Part shown: one piece after another, positions 24,534 through 35,719 of the stretch | Layout: each line of letters starts with the position of its first letter | How positions within the stretch are numbered: the first letter of the stretch is position 1 | DNA from: Phocoena phocoena | Lineage: Eukaryota; Chordata; Mammalia; Artiodactyla; Phocoenidae | DNA length: 64,000 nucleotides | NCBI RefSeq assembly: GCF_963924675.1 | Contig: NC_089232.1 | Span: forward strand, 54,085,229-54,149,228 | Direction of reading: 5' to 3' | Translations under genes and position numbers: made by a program | Notes under the pieces: generated by a model | Database searches by the model: none | Told to the model about the DNA's origin: nothing | The model's input: the letters and a program-made list of their open reading frames with translations, nothing else

Positions 24534-25799
24534 CTTTTTTTAAGATTCAAGACCCCAGTGTCAGTAGACAAACTAGGATATCACATGTATTTCATAACAT
24601 ATCACAGCAAAACACTCATTTCTCTACCATGAGTAATATAGTCTAAGAACGAGAACATTTCGTTAAATAAGTATCAAGTGTTACCTGTGTCAATTAACAA
24701 AATTTCCAATTGAAATATCTCAAGTAATTTTTAGCAAATGATCATGAACTAGTTTATGTTTTATTTCACATCGATATTTGAAGCTTAATCTGAAATTTAC
24801 TTGGCTATTAAAATTCAACACCAACACAAGCATCTCCTAAAACTGACTTACTTAATTAAAAAAACAATAATTGGCTATAATTATTTAGTACAAAAGGAAA
24901 TTAGTGTTTAAAGCAATAGGAAAGGACAGAAAAGCAAGCCATCAGATTCTTCATTTCTGCTAAATGACAGGAAGGAGAGGAGATACAAAATGTAAAATTA
25001 TATAAATTTAAACTAGATTTTGTGGGAATTGTAAAGCTTCTGTGGATAAAATTTCTATTTACTTTTTGTCTTTAAATATTTTACTAAAAACATCTCTAGA
25101 TTAAAATAGACAATCATTTTAATCATTATAATAAGATATGAATAGTAAACTACTCAATTCTTTTATATTTTATTGAATTTTGTAAAACCTACAGGTTTCT
25201 ACAATAGTAGCTACTTAATCTTGTTTACAGAACAAGCTCTAATATCCAAGCTGATCATACTGATATGCTGACAGACTAAGAGCAAGTCAACCTTGTAATA
25301 TGTGACTCCTGATGTGATGCGTTAGGGAGTACAAAGTTATGTCCTGTGTTCTTGCCGAAAATGTTTAATATGACTCTAATAAAGCTAATTCCCAATTTAC
25401 AGGAAAACAGGGAATAAAGAATCACGTGAAAGGGCACCACAAGGAAACAATCATATGATCCAGAATGTAGGACATCCTATAAAAAGCTGGCTTAGACTCT
25501 TCATATTCAGTGTTAATGGGAAAAAAAATTGGGAGCTTCATTAAAGGCTTGCTTAATGTGCTTGATTGATAACAACTGGACTAGACCATTTAACAATTAT
25601 AACAGTCATTCTATGGGCAACTGGGAAAATTTGGACTCAATATTAGATAATATTAAATTTATTATCAATTTTCTTAGGTATAATAATAATGTTATGGTTA
25701 TGTATACAGAAAAATGTCCTCATTCTCAAGAGCTGCATGCCAAAATATTTACAGCTAAAATATTATATCTGCAATTTGCTGTCAAAGGTTCAGTCCAAA
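24534..25799 (-). other. PPM1B: PPM1B intron 5, 3' part
   Basis: Intronic AT-rich DNA upstream of the last coding exon. No repeat clearly recognised. The 147-codon plus-strand ORF at 25529-25972 has no family features and runs into L1-like sequence. Confidence 0.6.
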
Positions 25800-25960
25800 A
25801 AAAAAAAAAGTCATCTACGTATAGAGAGAGAGAAAGCAAATACAGTAAAATGTTAAAACATGAGTCTAGGTACAAGGTGTACAGGTGTTCACTTTATTAT
25901 TTCAATTTTTCTATATGTTTGAAAGTTTTCATCATAAAGTGTTGGGAAAATAAAATACAA
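25800..25960 (+). mobile_element. Old L1 3' UTR fragment
   Basis: 'ggtacaaggtgtacaggtgt', 'caatttttctatatgtttga' and 'ttttcatcataaagtg' follow the order of ancient L1 3' UTRs in sense orientation. Confidence 0.6.
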
Positions 25961-26119
25961 AAAGGTTACTGATATAGATGATCTGTTACAAACTCTTAAC
26001 CATCTTTGGAGGCTGTTACTCTATAATTCTACAGCAAAGATAATACTACTATAACCACATAATAAATGGCAATGTTTATTAGAAAAATCAGAGCACTTGA
26101 ATTTTTTTTTAAATCGCCC

Positions 26120-26345
26120 CTGTGGCAAAAAACAAGAAATGATACTGTGTACAACATATGTTTTATGTGTAGGTATATGTGTGTTCTGTCCATATTTTTT
26201 AGGATATTATTATGTAAAATGTCTGGGAAGAAAGGAAATACAGCAATATAAAAATGATAATAATGGGTAGTGAAGTTTCAGAAGCTTTATTTTTTTTGAA
26301 TTCTCCAATTTTCTACATCAAGCATATTAACTATCAAAATAACTT
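26120..26345 (+). mobile_element. Old L1 3'-end fragment
   Basis: Contains 'tctccaattttctacatcaa' and 'gcatattaactatcaaaata', resembling another ancient L1 3' end, sense. Boundaries approximate. Confidence 0.45.
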
Positions 26346-26610
26346 TTTTTAATTTGCAAAATTTATTGTGTGGAGAGAACATAATAAAGTGTGCTCTCTG
26401 TTAAGATTTTTCTCTTTTTTCCCCCCTTACCTTTCCTTCTGTACTAAATAAATGTTATTTCCCTAAATAAAGTTTCTCATTTGAATCTACTCAGGAAAGG
26501 TTAAGATGGAACAATGAGATAAATGCTTGCTAGTCGTAAACCTTATCAGTCTTTAATCAGGTCTGCCAAAAGGAAATTTTCTATTTGAGAGTATATCACA
26601 AAGAACTTTT

Positions 26611-26787
26611 TTTTTTTTTTTTTTTTTTTTTTTGCGGTACGCGGGCCTCTCACTGTTGCGGAGCACAGGCTCCGGACGCGCAGGCTCAGCCGCTCCGCGG
26701 TATGTGGGATCCTCCCAGACCGGGGCACGAACCCGTGTCCCCAGCATCGGCAGGCAGACTCTCAACCACTGTGCCACCAGGGAAGCC
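26611..26787 (-). mobile_element. CHR-2-like SINE with internal deletions, young
   Basis: Reverse copy with a pure T tail and sharp ends. Compared with the copy at 40244-40454 it lacks two internal blocks (the 'gcggcctctcccgtt' block and the 'cggccatg...gcccag' block). Exact 14-bp target duplication cacaaagaactttt at 26597-26610 and 26788-26801. It resembles the deletion subfamilies described for cetacean CHR-2 elements. Same orientation as PPM1B, within its intron 5. Confidence 0.95.
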
Positions 26788-26924
26788 CACAAAGAACTTT
26801 TAATGGAGGGCATAAGACTCCTCTCTGCCCTCCAAATAAAAACCCCTCAAACCAACAACTCCCTTTGACAACTCCCTAGGACACAAACAAAATCTGCTTC
26901 AAGTGGACAGTTACACATAGAGAG

Positions 26925-27082
26925 CTCAACCTTGGTTTTACATCAGAATCACCTGTAGAATTTTCAAAACTATACAGATGCCAAAGCTCCATCCCATGAT
27001 ACTCATATTCAGTGGGTTGGGGTGATTTTCTTAAAGCCTGATAGGTGATTCTGACATACGGCAAAGGTTGAGAACCACTGAT
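26925..27082. mobile_element. hAT-Charlie-type non-autonomous transposon (MER5-like)
   Basis: Imperfect terminal inverted repeats: 'caaccttggttttacatcag' and 'ggttgagaaccactg', with internal 'aatcacctgtagaattttca' and 'aggtgattctgacata'. Typical mammalian MER5-like fossil. Confidence 0.75.
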
Positions 27083-27659
27083 AAACTGTCTTACTTCTTT
27101 GAGCTTACTGATACGGTTGGATCAAAGGTTGTTGTATTTGGATGTATCTCACTCTCCATCTGACACATTTATTATTACAGTAATCATCTGTTTCTGTGAA
27201 TTGCTGTAATAGTGGTAGTTGGGGAGAGAAAAGTAGTTGCTTTATAAAAAACACATTAGAACCCAAACTGTAAATTAAGTAGGGATGGATTTACAATGGC
27301 CAATTGAAAAGAATTTGAGTTAATGACCACATTTAAGTCATTTTATATTATAGCAAATTACATTTTCCTATTGTGCTAGATAGACAATGGATGGGTGAAA
27401 CCTCTTCCCCAGCCATTTCATTTGATTCTTCAAAATAATGTTATACAACTCTCTCATGGATTCTCATTAATATCAGAAAAGGAATCTATTGTTTAGCTGC
27501 ACCTTCTTTACCTGAATTCACACACAAAGCACATCACGTTTATAGATTTATCACAGCAATTAATTCCACCTTGCAACTGTTCACAAGTCTCTCCAAATCT
27601 CTGTAAAATCTCTGAGATAAAGAAAATTTCAATTCCTTTCTGTATCCTCCCTACCACCT
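27083..27659 (-). other. PPM1B: PPM1B intron 5 sequence, nothing recognised
   Basis: AT-rich intronic DNA without supportable features. Confidence 0.5.
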
Positions 27660-27870
27660 AGAGAAGAAAATTAATGCCTGTGGCTAAGAACTTTATATAC
27701 ATAATCTCATTTAATCCTTACAGGTACCCTACGTAATAGATACTGCAACTCTAGTTTTTATAAGTGAAGAAACTAAGGCTCAGAAAGATTTAAGTTATTT
27801 GTCAGGGTAACAATGCTAGTAAGTGACAGAACTCAGATTTGTGTACAGGTCTAATTAACATCAATGTCCC
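27660..27870 (+). mobile_element. MIR SINE remnant
   Basis: 'aatctcatttaatccttaca', 'gaagaaactaaggctcagaa' and 'gctagtaagtgacagaact' follow the MIR core order in sense orientation. Confidence 0.85.
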
Positions 27871-28642
27871 TCTGAATGTTCTTTTGAATACACTATGGTA
27901 ACAGTTTTTGCATACTAAGTGCCTCATATAAATAGACACTTACTAAATAAATATTGGTTAAAATTATTGTAGAATTGGACCACAAATTATTTCATATTGA
28001 AGTCTATAATGCATTTCCTTGTCACAGAAAAATTAATAAAATTATAGGACAAAAAAATCATATTAGATGGGATGGTTTAAATTATTCTGCAAAATAAATT
28101 TAAGGCAATTACAGAAATGGGAATTTAGGACTTTTCCCTCAGATTTTGTTTTTAAGGTTTTACTGTCATCTAGACTTACACAGCTTGAGAATCAAATTTC
28201 TCATTATGAAAACACTGCCTTACACCAAATAAGACACAGGAATATGGATAAATCAAGCAGAGGGCAAAGAGAAGGGGGGAAAATTTTTTTTAATGGAATT
28301 TAACTAGCTAATATTTATTTGCAGCAATTTTTAAAAAATAGTTGTCATTAGTGAAATTCTTCAAATGATTAGCTAAAACAGTGGAGAGAAAGTGAAGAAT
28401 GCTAGTATATTTACTATGTTTTTTGGAGTCCCATGCCCTGCTTATCAGGTTAAAAATAATTTTTAGAAGATTCTCAAATATGACTTCATGAGATACAATT
28501 AACAGTGACTAATAAAGAATCTAATAAATTATGTTATCTTCAAGGATCATGTAAACTTCAATCAATCTGAAATAATTTAAAAAAGTCACTTAAGTGGTCA
28601 AGACCACATAGTTACAAGAAGTGGTATGTCAAATGACACCTT
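27871..28642 (-). other. PPM1B: PPM1B intron 5 sequence, nothing recognised
   Basis: AT-rich unique-looking intronic DNA. The 78-codon plus-strand ORF at 28067-28303 has no support. Confidence 0.5.
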
Positions 28643-28657
28643 AAAAAATAGTGACTA

Positions 28658-28880
28658 GGGCTTCCCTGGTGGCGCAGTAGTTGAGAGTCCGCCTGCCGAT
28701 GCAGGGGACACGGGTTCGTGCCCCGGTCCGGGAAGATCCCACATGCTGTGGAGCGGCTGGGCCCGTGAGCCATGGCTGCTGAGCCTGCGTATCCGGAGCC
28801 TATGCTCCGCAACGGGAGAGGCCACAACAGTGAGAGGGCCGCGTACCGCAAAAAAAAAAAAAAAAAAAAAAAAATCAAAA
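28658..28880 (+). mobile_element. CHR-2-like SINE, full length
   Basis: Complete sense element: 'gggcttccctggtggcgcag' head, 'gggttcgtgccccgg' B-box region, 'ccggagcctatgctccgcaa' body and A tail. Exact 15-bp target duplication aaaaaatagtgacta at 28643-28657 and 28881-28895. Confidence 0.96.
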
Positions 28881-28895
28881 AAAAAATAGTGACTA

Positions 28896-29409
28896 AAATT
28901 AGTGCATTTTCAAACAGTGTAGGTAGGTCTTCTCCATAAAATGCTTTGACAAGTGAAAAAGTAAACAAGAAACAATTTACAAAAAACCTAGTATTCACAA
29001 AATCCTAAAACTGTGATATAATTGATCTATTTTGAAATAAAATTAAAAAGAAGACTGTATATAAAACTTAATAACGTGAAAACAGAACAGAGAGATTTTG
29101 GGGGGCTTTTGTCCTGTCTTCCCTCCCCTTCTCAAAATCCAAATGTCTTAAAAAGTTTTTTTAGTTAGAATAAAAATGTGTATTTAAATGAAAAATAACT
29201 AATAAGACACTGGGCTTCACTACTTAGTCTCAACAAGTTTATAAAATATTCCTCATCAAAAAACAGAGTATTTTAAGACTATTAAACATGAGATTCACTA
29301 AAGAACGGGAAATGATTTTTCTTGCACAACAGACAGAGGTGGGGGTACAGACACATATGTAATCTCTAAATATCTTAGAAAGGCTGCATGGAAAGGTGTA
29401 AAGGGAATA
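28896..29409 (-). other. PPM1B: PPM1B intron 5 sequence, nothing recognised
   Basis: No supportable features. Confidence 0.5.
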
Positions 29410-29600
29410 GTTTTTGGAGTCATTCTGAGTTATATTCAAATTCTGGCTACTCGATTTATCTAGCTTTGCAAGCTGGGCAAGCTACTCTGCACCAATTCTT
29501 AGTCTTCTCTGTAAGAGAAGGGTGTTGAGGAGATTACCTATAACTAATATTTAGATATAGATATGGCTTAGCACAAGTAGGAGTTGGGTAAATACAAGTT
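29410..29600 (-). mobile_element. MIR SINE remnant, reverse
   Basis: Weak match to reversed MIR: 'gctgggcaagctactctgc', 'tctctgtaagagaagggtg', 'gaggagattacctataa'. Confidence 0.55.
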
Positions 29601-29796
29601 CCCCCTTTATCACTGGAAAATCATCAACTTACATAGCTACCTGATCAGTGGTATACTGATTCTAAAGCATCTTAAGTCTCCATTGAGGGAAGAAGTGAAC
29701 CTTTTGGCATGGAAAAATAAAGCTCAAAAAATAAACTTTCCTTCTAATTAGTAACCTCATATTATTTTTTAAAATACATGACTTAAAGATAGTCTT

Positions 29797-30037
29797 AGCC
29801 ATATATACACTACCAAATGTAAAATAGATAGCTAGTGGGAAGCAGCTGCATAGCACAGGGACATCAGCTAGGTGCTTTGTGACCACCTAGAGGGGTGGAA
29901 TAGGGAGAGTGGGAGGGAGGCTCAAGAGGGAGGGGATATAGGGATATATGGGTACATACAGGTGATTCACTTTGTTATACAGAAGAAGCTAACACAATAT
30001 TGTAAAGCAATTACATTCCAATAAAGATGTAAAAAAA
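29797..30037 (+). mobile_element. L1 3' end, 5'-truncated
   Basis: Sense L1 3' UTR ('gctagtgggaagcagctgca', 'ggtgattcactttgttatac', 'ccaataaagatgt') plus poly(A). Exact target duplication aaagatagtctt at 29785-29796 and 30038-30049. Confidence 0.93.
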
Positions 30038-30079
30038 AAAGATAGTCTTGCAAACTACTAGAAAGAAAGAAACAGAAAT

Positions 30080-30223
30080 ATTTCTAACTTAACTAGTATT
30101 TATTGAGCTCTCATTGTATGCCAGGTGAGAACTCAGCACTGCTGTAGGTGCTGTGATATAGCCATAAACAAATCAGATGAAGTCCCAGATCGCAAAGAAT
30201 TTAAATTCTAGTAATAAAACCAG
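30080..30223 (+). mobile_element. L2-like LINE fragment
   Basis: 'gtatttattgagctctcatt', 'gtatgccaggtgagaactc' and 'tatagccataaacaaatcag' resemble the common 'attgagc...tgccaggcactg...aacaaaacagac' mammalian L2/MIR-class sequence. Confidence 0.5.
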
Positions 30224-30234
30224 ACTAGCATTTT

Positions 30235-30435
30235 TTTTTAGATAAACAAGGACTTTCTGTATAGCATAGGGAACTATATTCAATATCTTATAATACCCTA
30301 TAACAGAAAAGAATCTGAAAAAGAATATATATATGTAAATACATAAACAAAACAGAAAACTGTATATCACTTTGCTCTACGCCTAACACTAACCCAACAC
30401 TGTAAATCAACTATTCTTCCATTAAAAACAAGCTA
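30235..30435 (+). mobile_element. L1 3' end (second 3' UTR subfamily)
   Basis: 'ctgtatagcatagggaacta', 'atcactttgctctacgcc' and 'gtaaatcaactattcttcca' are a different L1 3' UTR type from 29797-30037. Target duplication actagcatttt at 30224-30234 and 30436-30446. Confidence 0.88.
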
Positions 30436-30446
30436 ACTAGCATTTT

Positions 30447-31689
30447 AAAAGAAGGGCAGTCGGGGGAGGGGGTGATTCCAGAGCCCTACCTTATATAACA
30501 ACTTAAAGCAAAATGCAGTTTTACTTTTTCTGATCCTCTGGGTGATTATTCTTTTGGGAGTCACAGACTCCTCTGAGGAACTAATGAAAACCACAGACTT
30601 ACTCTAAATCATTAAATAATGTGTATGCACACACATAAATACATTTGCAAAAATTTTGGGGGGATTCACGAACCCCTTTATTAAGAATCCATGCTTAACT
30701 CTTTTCCACAGATTTTGATTTTAAAGCTGGGAAAATATCAATATTGTTTATATTAAGAAGACTGAACATATTCCAGAAAGTTGAAATAAAAAATAAAAAT
30801 TTAGTAAAGCAACTTAAGAAGAGTCCCCTAAATAATGAACTTTCTGAATATATTTTAAATGATTTGACTTATACCCAACTGAGCTTTTAAAAATACTTTT
30901 ATTAATCAAAAGATTTTTTTAATATAAGAAAAATGAATAAATCCCTATTTCTAATGGTACTACTTATAGGCATTCACAGCAGAACAATTCTATCTTGGAC
31001 ATAAAGTAGACATTTTAGGAATCTAAATAATCTCTGATTTACTCTGACGAGCATTCATTTTTTAAAAATATCTGAATAAAAAATTATTTTTGTTATTTAA
31101 AAAAATTTAAAAAAATAACACCTCCCAACTGTCTCCTCCTCTGTATTTCTACCATACCTCTGTCTTTCCCATTCTGCAAGTAAGCCCCTGCCACTGTGTA
31201 CTTCCTGGCAGCATCTTCCGCATGGCACGGATCTAACCAAGCTGAGAAGCATTTATGGAGCACTTCTGTGTCTAACTCACTGCTATAGTAGGTAAAGTTA
31301 AGAGCTAAGAATTTAATCAAACCTCTATAAGTTTTTCAGTTTTCTGTTTCTTTTGTAATTTTTAGTACATTTCTTCTACTTGTGATTATGGTTCAACATT
31401 TTTCTAAGGTTGTGATTATTCTGAAAGGGTAAAGTAATGTTTCCCAAAATAGGATTCTGGGCTGCAAAAGTGAGTTTTTACAGTAAACAAGGAAGTTTCT
31501 CTAATCCACACATCTATGTACTAATGATGAGTTTATACTTATCATCTCTGTGATCATTTCACAACTACTTGACTTACAGCATCTCTTTAATCTAATATTG
31601 CATATGTTTCTAACAGATTAAAATACCAGATACTCCTTTGAGTCTGTCATTCTTATGCTGCAAACACAGGGTGGCTCTACACTCTAAAA
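30447..31689 (-). other. PPM1B: PPM1B intron 5 sequence
   Basis: Mostly AT-rich and unassigned. A less AT-rich patch at about 31120-31290 contains a minus-strand 'ttacttgcag|aatggg' acceptor-like site and an ORF of 75 codons, but no donor or family match that I can support. Confidence 0.45.
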
Positions 31690-32120
31690 TACAAAGTTCA
31701 AAAGGTGTGTCCAGTCTCTTCACAAATACTTCTGGCATCCTGAATTCTTACTTTTCACCATAGCAATTCTCTGCTCTAGCCAAAACGATGTCCTCTCTTT
31801 CAAAGATAGCTTAAACTTTGTTCTTGCCTTGACCATCCATGTGAACTATCATCCTCCTCCTTTACTTTCTGCCATTCAAACCATTCTTCAAAACCAATCT
31901 TTTCTCTGAAAATCTGACTTCCCAAGCAATCACTGTACAATTCACATGGCAATTAATCACATTCTGTATTTTGTCATTTCTTTTTATCCTTTAGTAAATG
32001 ATGTGAAACCTTTTTATTAATTAATTTGTATGTTTATATCTACATTGCCAGGTGCATTGAGAGTAGGGATGGGGGACCATGCCTTGTTTCATAGTCTCCT
32101 CCCATATCAATTCATTACAC
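31690..32120 (+). mobile_element. L2-like LINE remnant
   Basis: The order 'ttttctctgaaaatctgact', 'cacattctgtattttgtcat' and 'tgagagtagggatggggga' fits an L2 3' end in sense orientation. Decayed. Confidence 0.5.
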
Positions 32121-33845
32121 AGTGGACTGTCAGTGTTTAGTCTTAGAAAGCTTATATATAAAGGTGATTAACTATATACCTCCTTAATTTATAGTCATAT
32201 AATAATGGTCTTTAAGGCCAGTTTTATATCCAAGCATCTCTTCTGAGTTTCATGGTTCTGTTGCCTGTTTATTCACTGTTTATATAGCTACTATGTATAA
32301 TAAGTATTTTCTATTTTTTAAAAAAGTTTAAAATTCATCCTTGGTAGATGTTAAACAGAAATTCTGGGTTATAAACTCTTTTTTTTTTGGAGTAAAAGCT
32401 GCCAACGTTCTTGAGAAACCAAGAAATCCAGCAAGTATATTATGAAATAATTTTTTCAGATTACACACTGGGGTTGCATTTTCAAACACATGAGTGAACA
32501 GGAGTATTTACATAGCTAATAATGAATCAATAACTATTTGAGGTCTCATTTCCTCCAAACCTGGTGATGGATGCTGTGTGGAACCTATAATCTAGCTGAA
32601 GAGGTAAGACTCTCTTTACTCTACCTCCCAATTACTACCATCTTTTTAGTTGTATCAACATCCTATTCTCACTTGTTTGATTTAGGGTTCTTTCAATCCA
32701 TCACATGACATATCTTTATTTTTAATTTCCACATCTTTGTATACAATTCTTAATACTTTAAGGGACGTACCACAAAAGAAAGTCTCAGAATCACTGCTCC
32801 AGGACAAGGTATAAATTCTGTTATTAGCAATATATAGTATCATTCATTCAACTAACTAAAATGCATTAATTATAAAAATTTCCCTTTTTGTCAGTGTAAC
32901 TTTTATTGTTAAGAAAAAAATTATATGATATTGCTGTACAATAATGAACACTGGAAAAAATGCAATTGAGATGATACATAATTTCTACCAGTGGCTGATG
33001 TCTCTCTCAAGACCTGCCAAGAGGAGCTAGAGACTTGGAAGATGAGTCTATTTCTTCTCAACAAGTTTCATTACTATGTTTGGCTCCCTTAAATCTCTGA
33101 AGCATACATGTTAAAATTAAGTTGTTCATTTTTAGATGCCCAAAAACTTGAAAACTCATAATCTGTCTCTGATTGAAAACTCATAACTTGTCTATGAGAA
33201 GACAGTTAGTTGAATTACTGACTTTGAAATTTAGGGCAGTTTTTTTTAAAAAGGACACTGTTTTGCCTGCTCGTACTAGTATTAAAATAAAACAAAAAAC
33301 TTACACAGGAGCAGCTGATCAGTATTTCTAAGGAAGGTAAAGGGACAAAGAGTTTTGCTCTGATGAAGCACAGCAGGATACAACAAAATGGTTATCCCAG
33401 TTCAACATATATACCCACAGCACAACAAGAACGTTAAAAAATTATCCTCAGGTGTTCAACTGGGCACAAAGGGGCACTGAAAGGTCTACTCTTTAAAATA
33501 ATAACATCACTATTGCTAACTTCCAGTGATGTTAACAGCCTGCTGGAGGAGAAATTGACATATTTAAAAGCACATTCTTTGTTTGCCTCAAAATTAAGAT
33601 TTAAGGGAGAAAGAGAAGGAAAGGCAGACATACAGGGAAGAAGTAAGTACAGCCCACACAAAAAGGTATTTGATGCCCATTAAATGAAAACAAACCTATC
33701 TACAAAACAGAACTTTATCTCTACCTTCCACTTCAATATATTTCCTTTAATTTTAACTGACTCCTTAAAACAAAAAGCAGTCATAATTTCCAGTATTTAT
33801 ATTATAAAATTATTTAAAATACTTAAGAAATAAAATAAAGCTTAC
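32121..33845 (-). other. PPM1B: PPM1B intron 5, 5' part
   Basis: AT-rich intronic sequence with no repeat I can name. The donor GTAAG begins at 33845. The 75-codon minus-strand ORF at 33434-33661 lacks support. Confidence 0.55.
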
Positions 33846-33903
33846 CCCATCACTTTCTCTATGTGGATTCAGCCTACTATAAACAGCTTCAATAACATTG
33901 CGC
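33846..33903 (-). CDS. PPM1B: PPM1B coding exon 4 (residues 359-378)
   Basis: A 58-nt exon supplies the last base of Lys359 and then RNVIEAVYSRLNPHRESDG. It belongs to the helical region just C-terminal to the PP2C catalytic core. Acceptor 'atttctttttag' and donor GGG|GTAAG are both good. It ends in phase 0 after Gly378, the point at which known PPM1B isoforms take different C-termini. Reading through the donor would add about 11 residues and then stop. Confidence 0.96.
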
Positions 33904-34296
33904 CTAAAAAGAAATATGCTTTAGTTTTATTAAATTACATACAGTTGTTAAGCTTCTGAGTATTTTAAATAATACTTCATATCTTAACTACACTCAAAAA
34001 TTAATTGCCTCATTAAATACCTGCCAAGAACATAATATCTGCATTTCACTCAGAACTTGATCCTGCACAATCCATTTGTTCTCATTTACCAAGGAAAGAA
34101 GGACCTTCATCCTCAAAGAGTATAATAAATAATGCCTTGAAAAGAAAATCTCTTCTCGATGAAATTTTAGAGTTCTTCTCTAGTATAAGAACTATCAACC
34201 CATTTCATCTTTAGATAATTGATGTACTTCTTACCAAAAATTATTTAATTACTAACTATAAATGAAGTCAAAATTTGTTCTTTTCCTTCTACTTAC
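33904..34296 (-). other. PPM1B: PPM1B intron 4 (393 bp)
   Basis: Smallest intron of the gene, GTAAGT to TAG, without recognisable repeats. Confidence 0.9.
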
Positions 34297-34408
34297 TTGC
34301 CGGCAAGACCTCCCCCAGGAGGCAAATTCGGGATATTTTCTGCAGACAAGATACGCATGACATGGGCAAGATCAGGCATTCCTTCCTCACCAGACTTCTC
34401 CATAATTT
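34297..34408 (-). CDS. PPM1B: PPM1B coding exon 3 (residues 322-359)
   Basis: The 112-nt exon completes Glu322 and encodes [20 protein letters not shown] followed by [16 protein letters not shown] and two bases of Lys359. This is the C-terminal helical domain shared by PPM1A and PPM1B but absent from bacterial PP2Cs. In the family it packs against the core away from the metal site. The acceptor is 'aaaacctacag' and the donor AA|GTAAGT. The pyrimidine tract is moderate. Frame is continuous with both neighbours. Confidence 0.97.
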
Positions 34409-34559
34409 CTGTAGGTTTTTAAAAAGAGTTCCTAAATTAATGTGATAACTCAGAATTCACACAGTGAAACAAGAGGTCCTATTTGGTAGTACCTATTTTA
34501 AAATATAAAATGCAAATATTACCTTACTATCACACAAGGAACAAAAAAAGTAAGATAAA

Positions 34560-34900
34560 AAGTTATTTGCATATATATATACTCATTTTAGCATTATTCA
34601 TAAAAGCAGAAACTGGAACAAATTAAATGTCCAATAAAAGGACAGTTAAGAAAATTTTGGTATAGCCACTGAGTGAAATGGTTTATAATCAGTAAAAATG
34701 ATCCCTATGAGCACAGCACAACCACATGGAAAAACACTTTTGGTCTATTATTTTATATAAAAATATAAACGTTATTAATGCTATAATTACAGGAAAACAA
34801 AAGCAATGGAAAGATAAGGACTATAAGAAGGGGAAAATTAAAAACTGTTTTATAGGTTTTTTGATACCTAGTTGTGTTCCACAATTTATTTAAAACAGAA
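34560..34900 (+). mobile_element. Old L1 remnant
   Basis: 'gcagaaactggaacaaatta', 'aatgtccaataaaaggaca' and 'tggtatagccactgagtgaa' follow the ancient L1 ORF2 C-terminal order. Decayed; limits approximate. Confidence 0.55.
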
Positions 34901-35000
34901 AAGGAAAATAAATCTCAGAACTTGCTAATACTCAGAACAAAATAAAACATTTCCATGTTTCATTTATATTTACAATTTATGGAAAACAGATTTTTAAAGC

Positions 35001-35460
35001 ATGATCATTTGGCCAGTATTAAGACATAAAATCCTCAAAAATCAGACAACAGCAAACTTACTTTTAAGACAACAAAAAAGCAGAGTCCTAAGCAGCCCTC
35101 AAGATGCAAACTCCAAACTGTTTCCCATGTGTCCCTCACAGGGACTTCACTGTGACCTTGATTTTCACTGCTCCCATTCAACTCTGCTCCGACTCCTACC
35201 TGTATCTCCAAAGGTGCTATTCAAAGAAACCTTCTATATTTTCACATATACTTCCTCCCTTGGTTTGGAACACTTTTTACACCAATCCAACCAGCCTCTT
35301 TGTATGGTTAAAGTGTATTTATACTTCAGGTTTCAACTTTATGTGTCACTTTCTCAAATTCTTCTCTGACCCACACCTGGCATAGGTGTATTGCTAGATA
35401 CTCCAACTGTACATGATATTTACTAGATCACGGACCGCAAGCTTCTTGAAGGCAGGATTG
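35001..35460 (+). mobile_element. L2 LINE 3' remnant
   Basis: The order 'tcaaattcttctctgaccca' then 'caagcttcttgaaggcagga' is typical of the L2 3' end in sense orientation. The overlapping 122- and 93-codon ORFs are incidental. Confidence 0.65.
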
Positions 35461-35495
35461 TAATTTTTCTACATTACACTTGTATCTCTACAGTG

Positions 35496-35715
35496 CAGGG
35501 TTTCTCAACCTCAGCACTACTGATGTTTTTGACAATTTTTTGTTGTGAAGGCTGTCCTATGCATTGCAGAATGTTAAGCAATATCCTGGCCTCACTCACT
35601 GGACGCTAGTGGTACCCTCTCAGTTATGAGACCAAAAGTGTCTCCAGACATTGCCACATGTCTCATGAGGGACAAAATCCATCCTCCTCCCCACACCGGC
35701 CGCTGAGAACCACTG
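35496..35715. mobile_element. hAT-Charlie-type non-autonomous transposon
   Basis: Terminal inverted repeats 'cagggtttctcaacctcagc' and 'ccgctgagaaccactg', with internal 'ggctgtcctatgcattgcag' and 'gtgtctccagacattgccac'. Familiar mammalian MER-class hAT fossil. Confidence 0.85.
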
Positions 35716-35719
35716 CAGT

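Noticed and set aside
25529..25972. 147-codon plus-strand ORF
   Set aside because: No family features, runs through an A-run and an old L1 3' UTR fragment, lies antisense in a PPM1B intron.
28658..28735. tRNA-like sequence with A- and B-box
   Set aside because: It is the tRNA-derived head of a CHR-2-like SINE with flanking duplication and A tail; not a functional tRNA gene. The same applies to the other SINE heads.
35001..35369. 122-codon ORF
   Set aside because: Falls in an L2 LINE remnant; no protein family seen.
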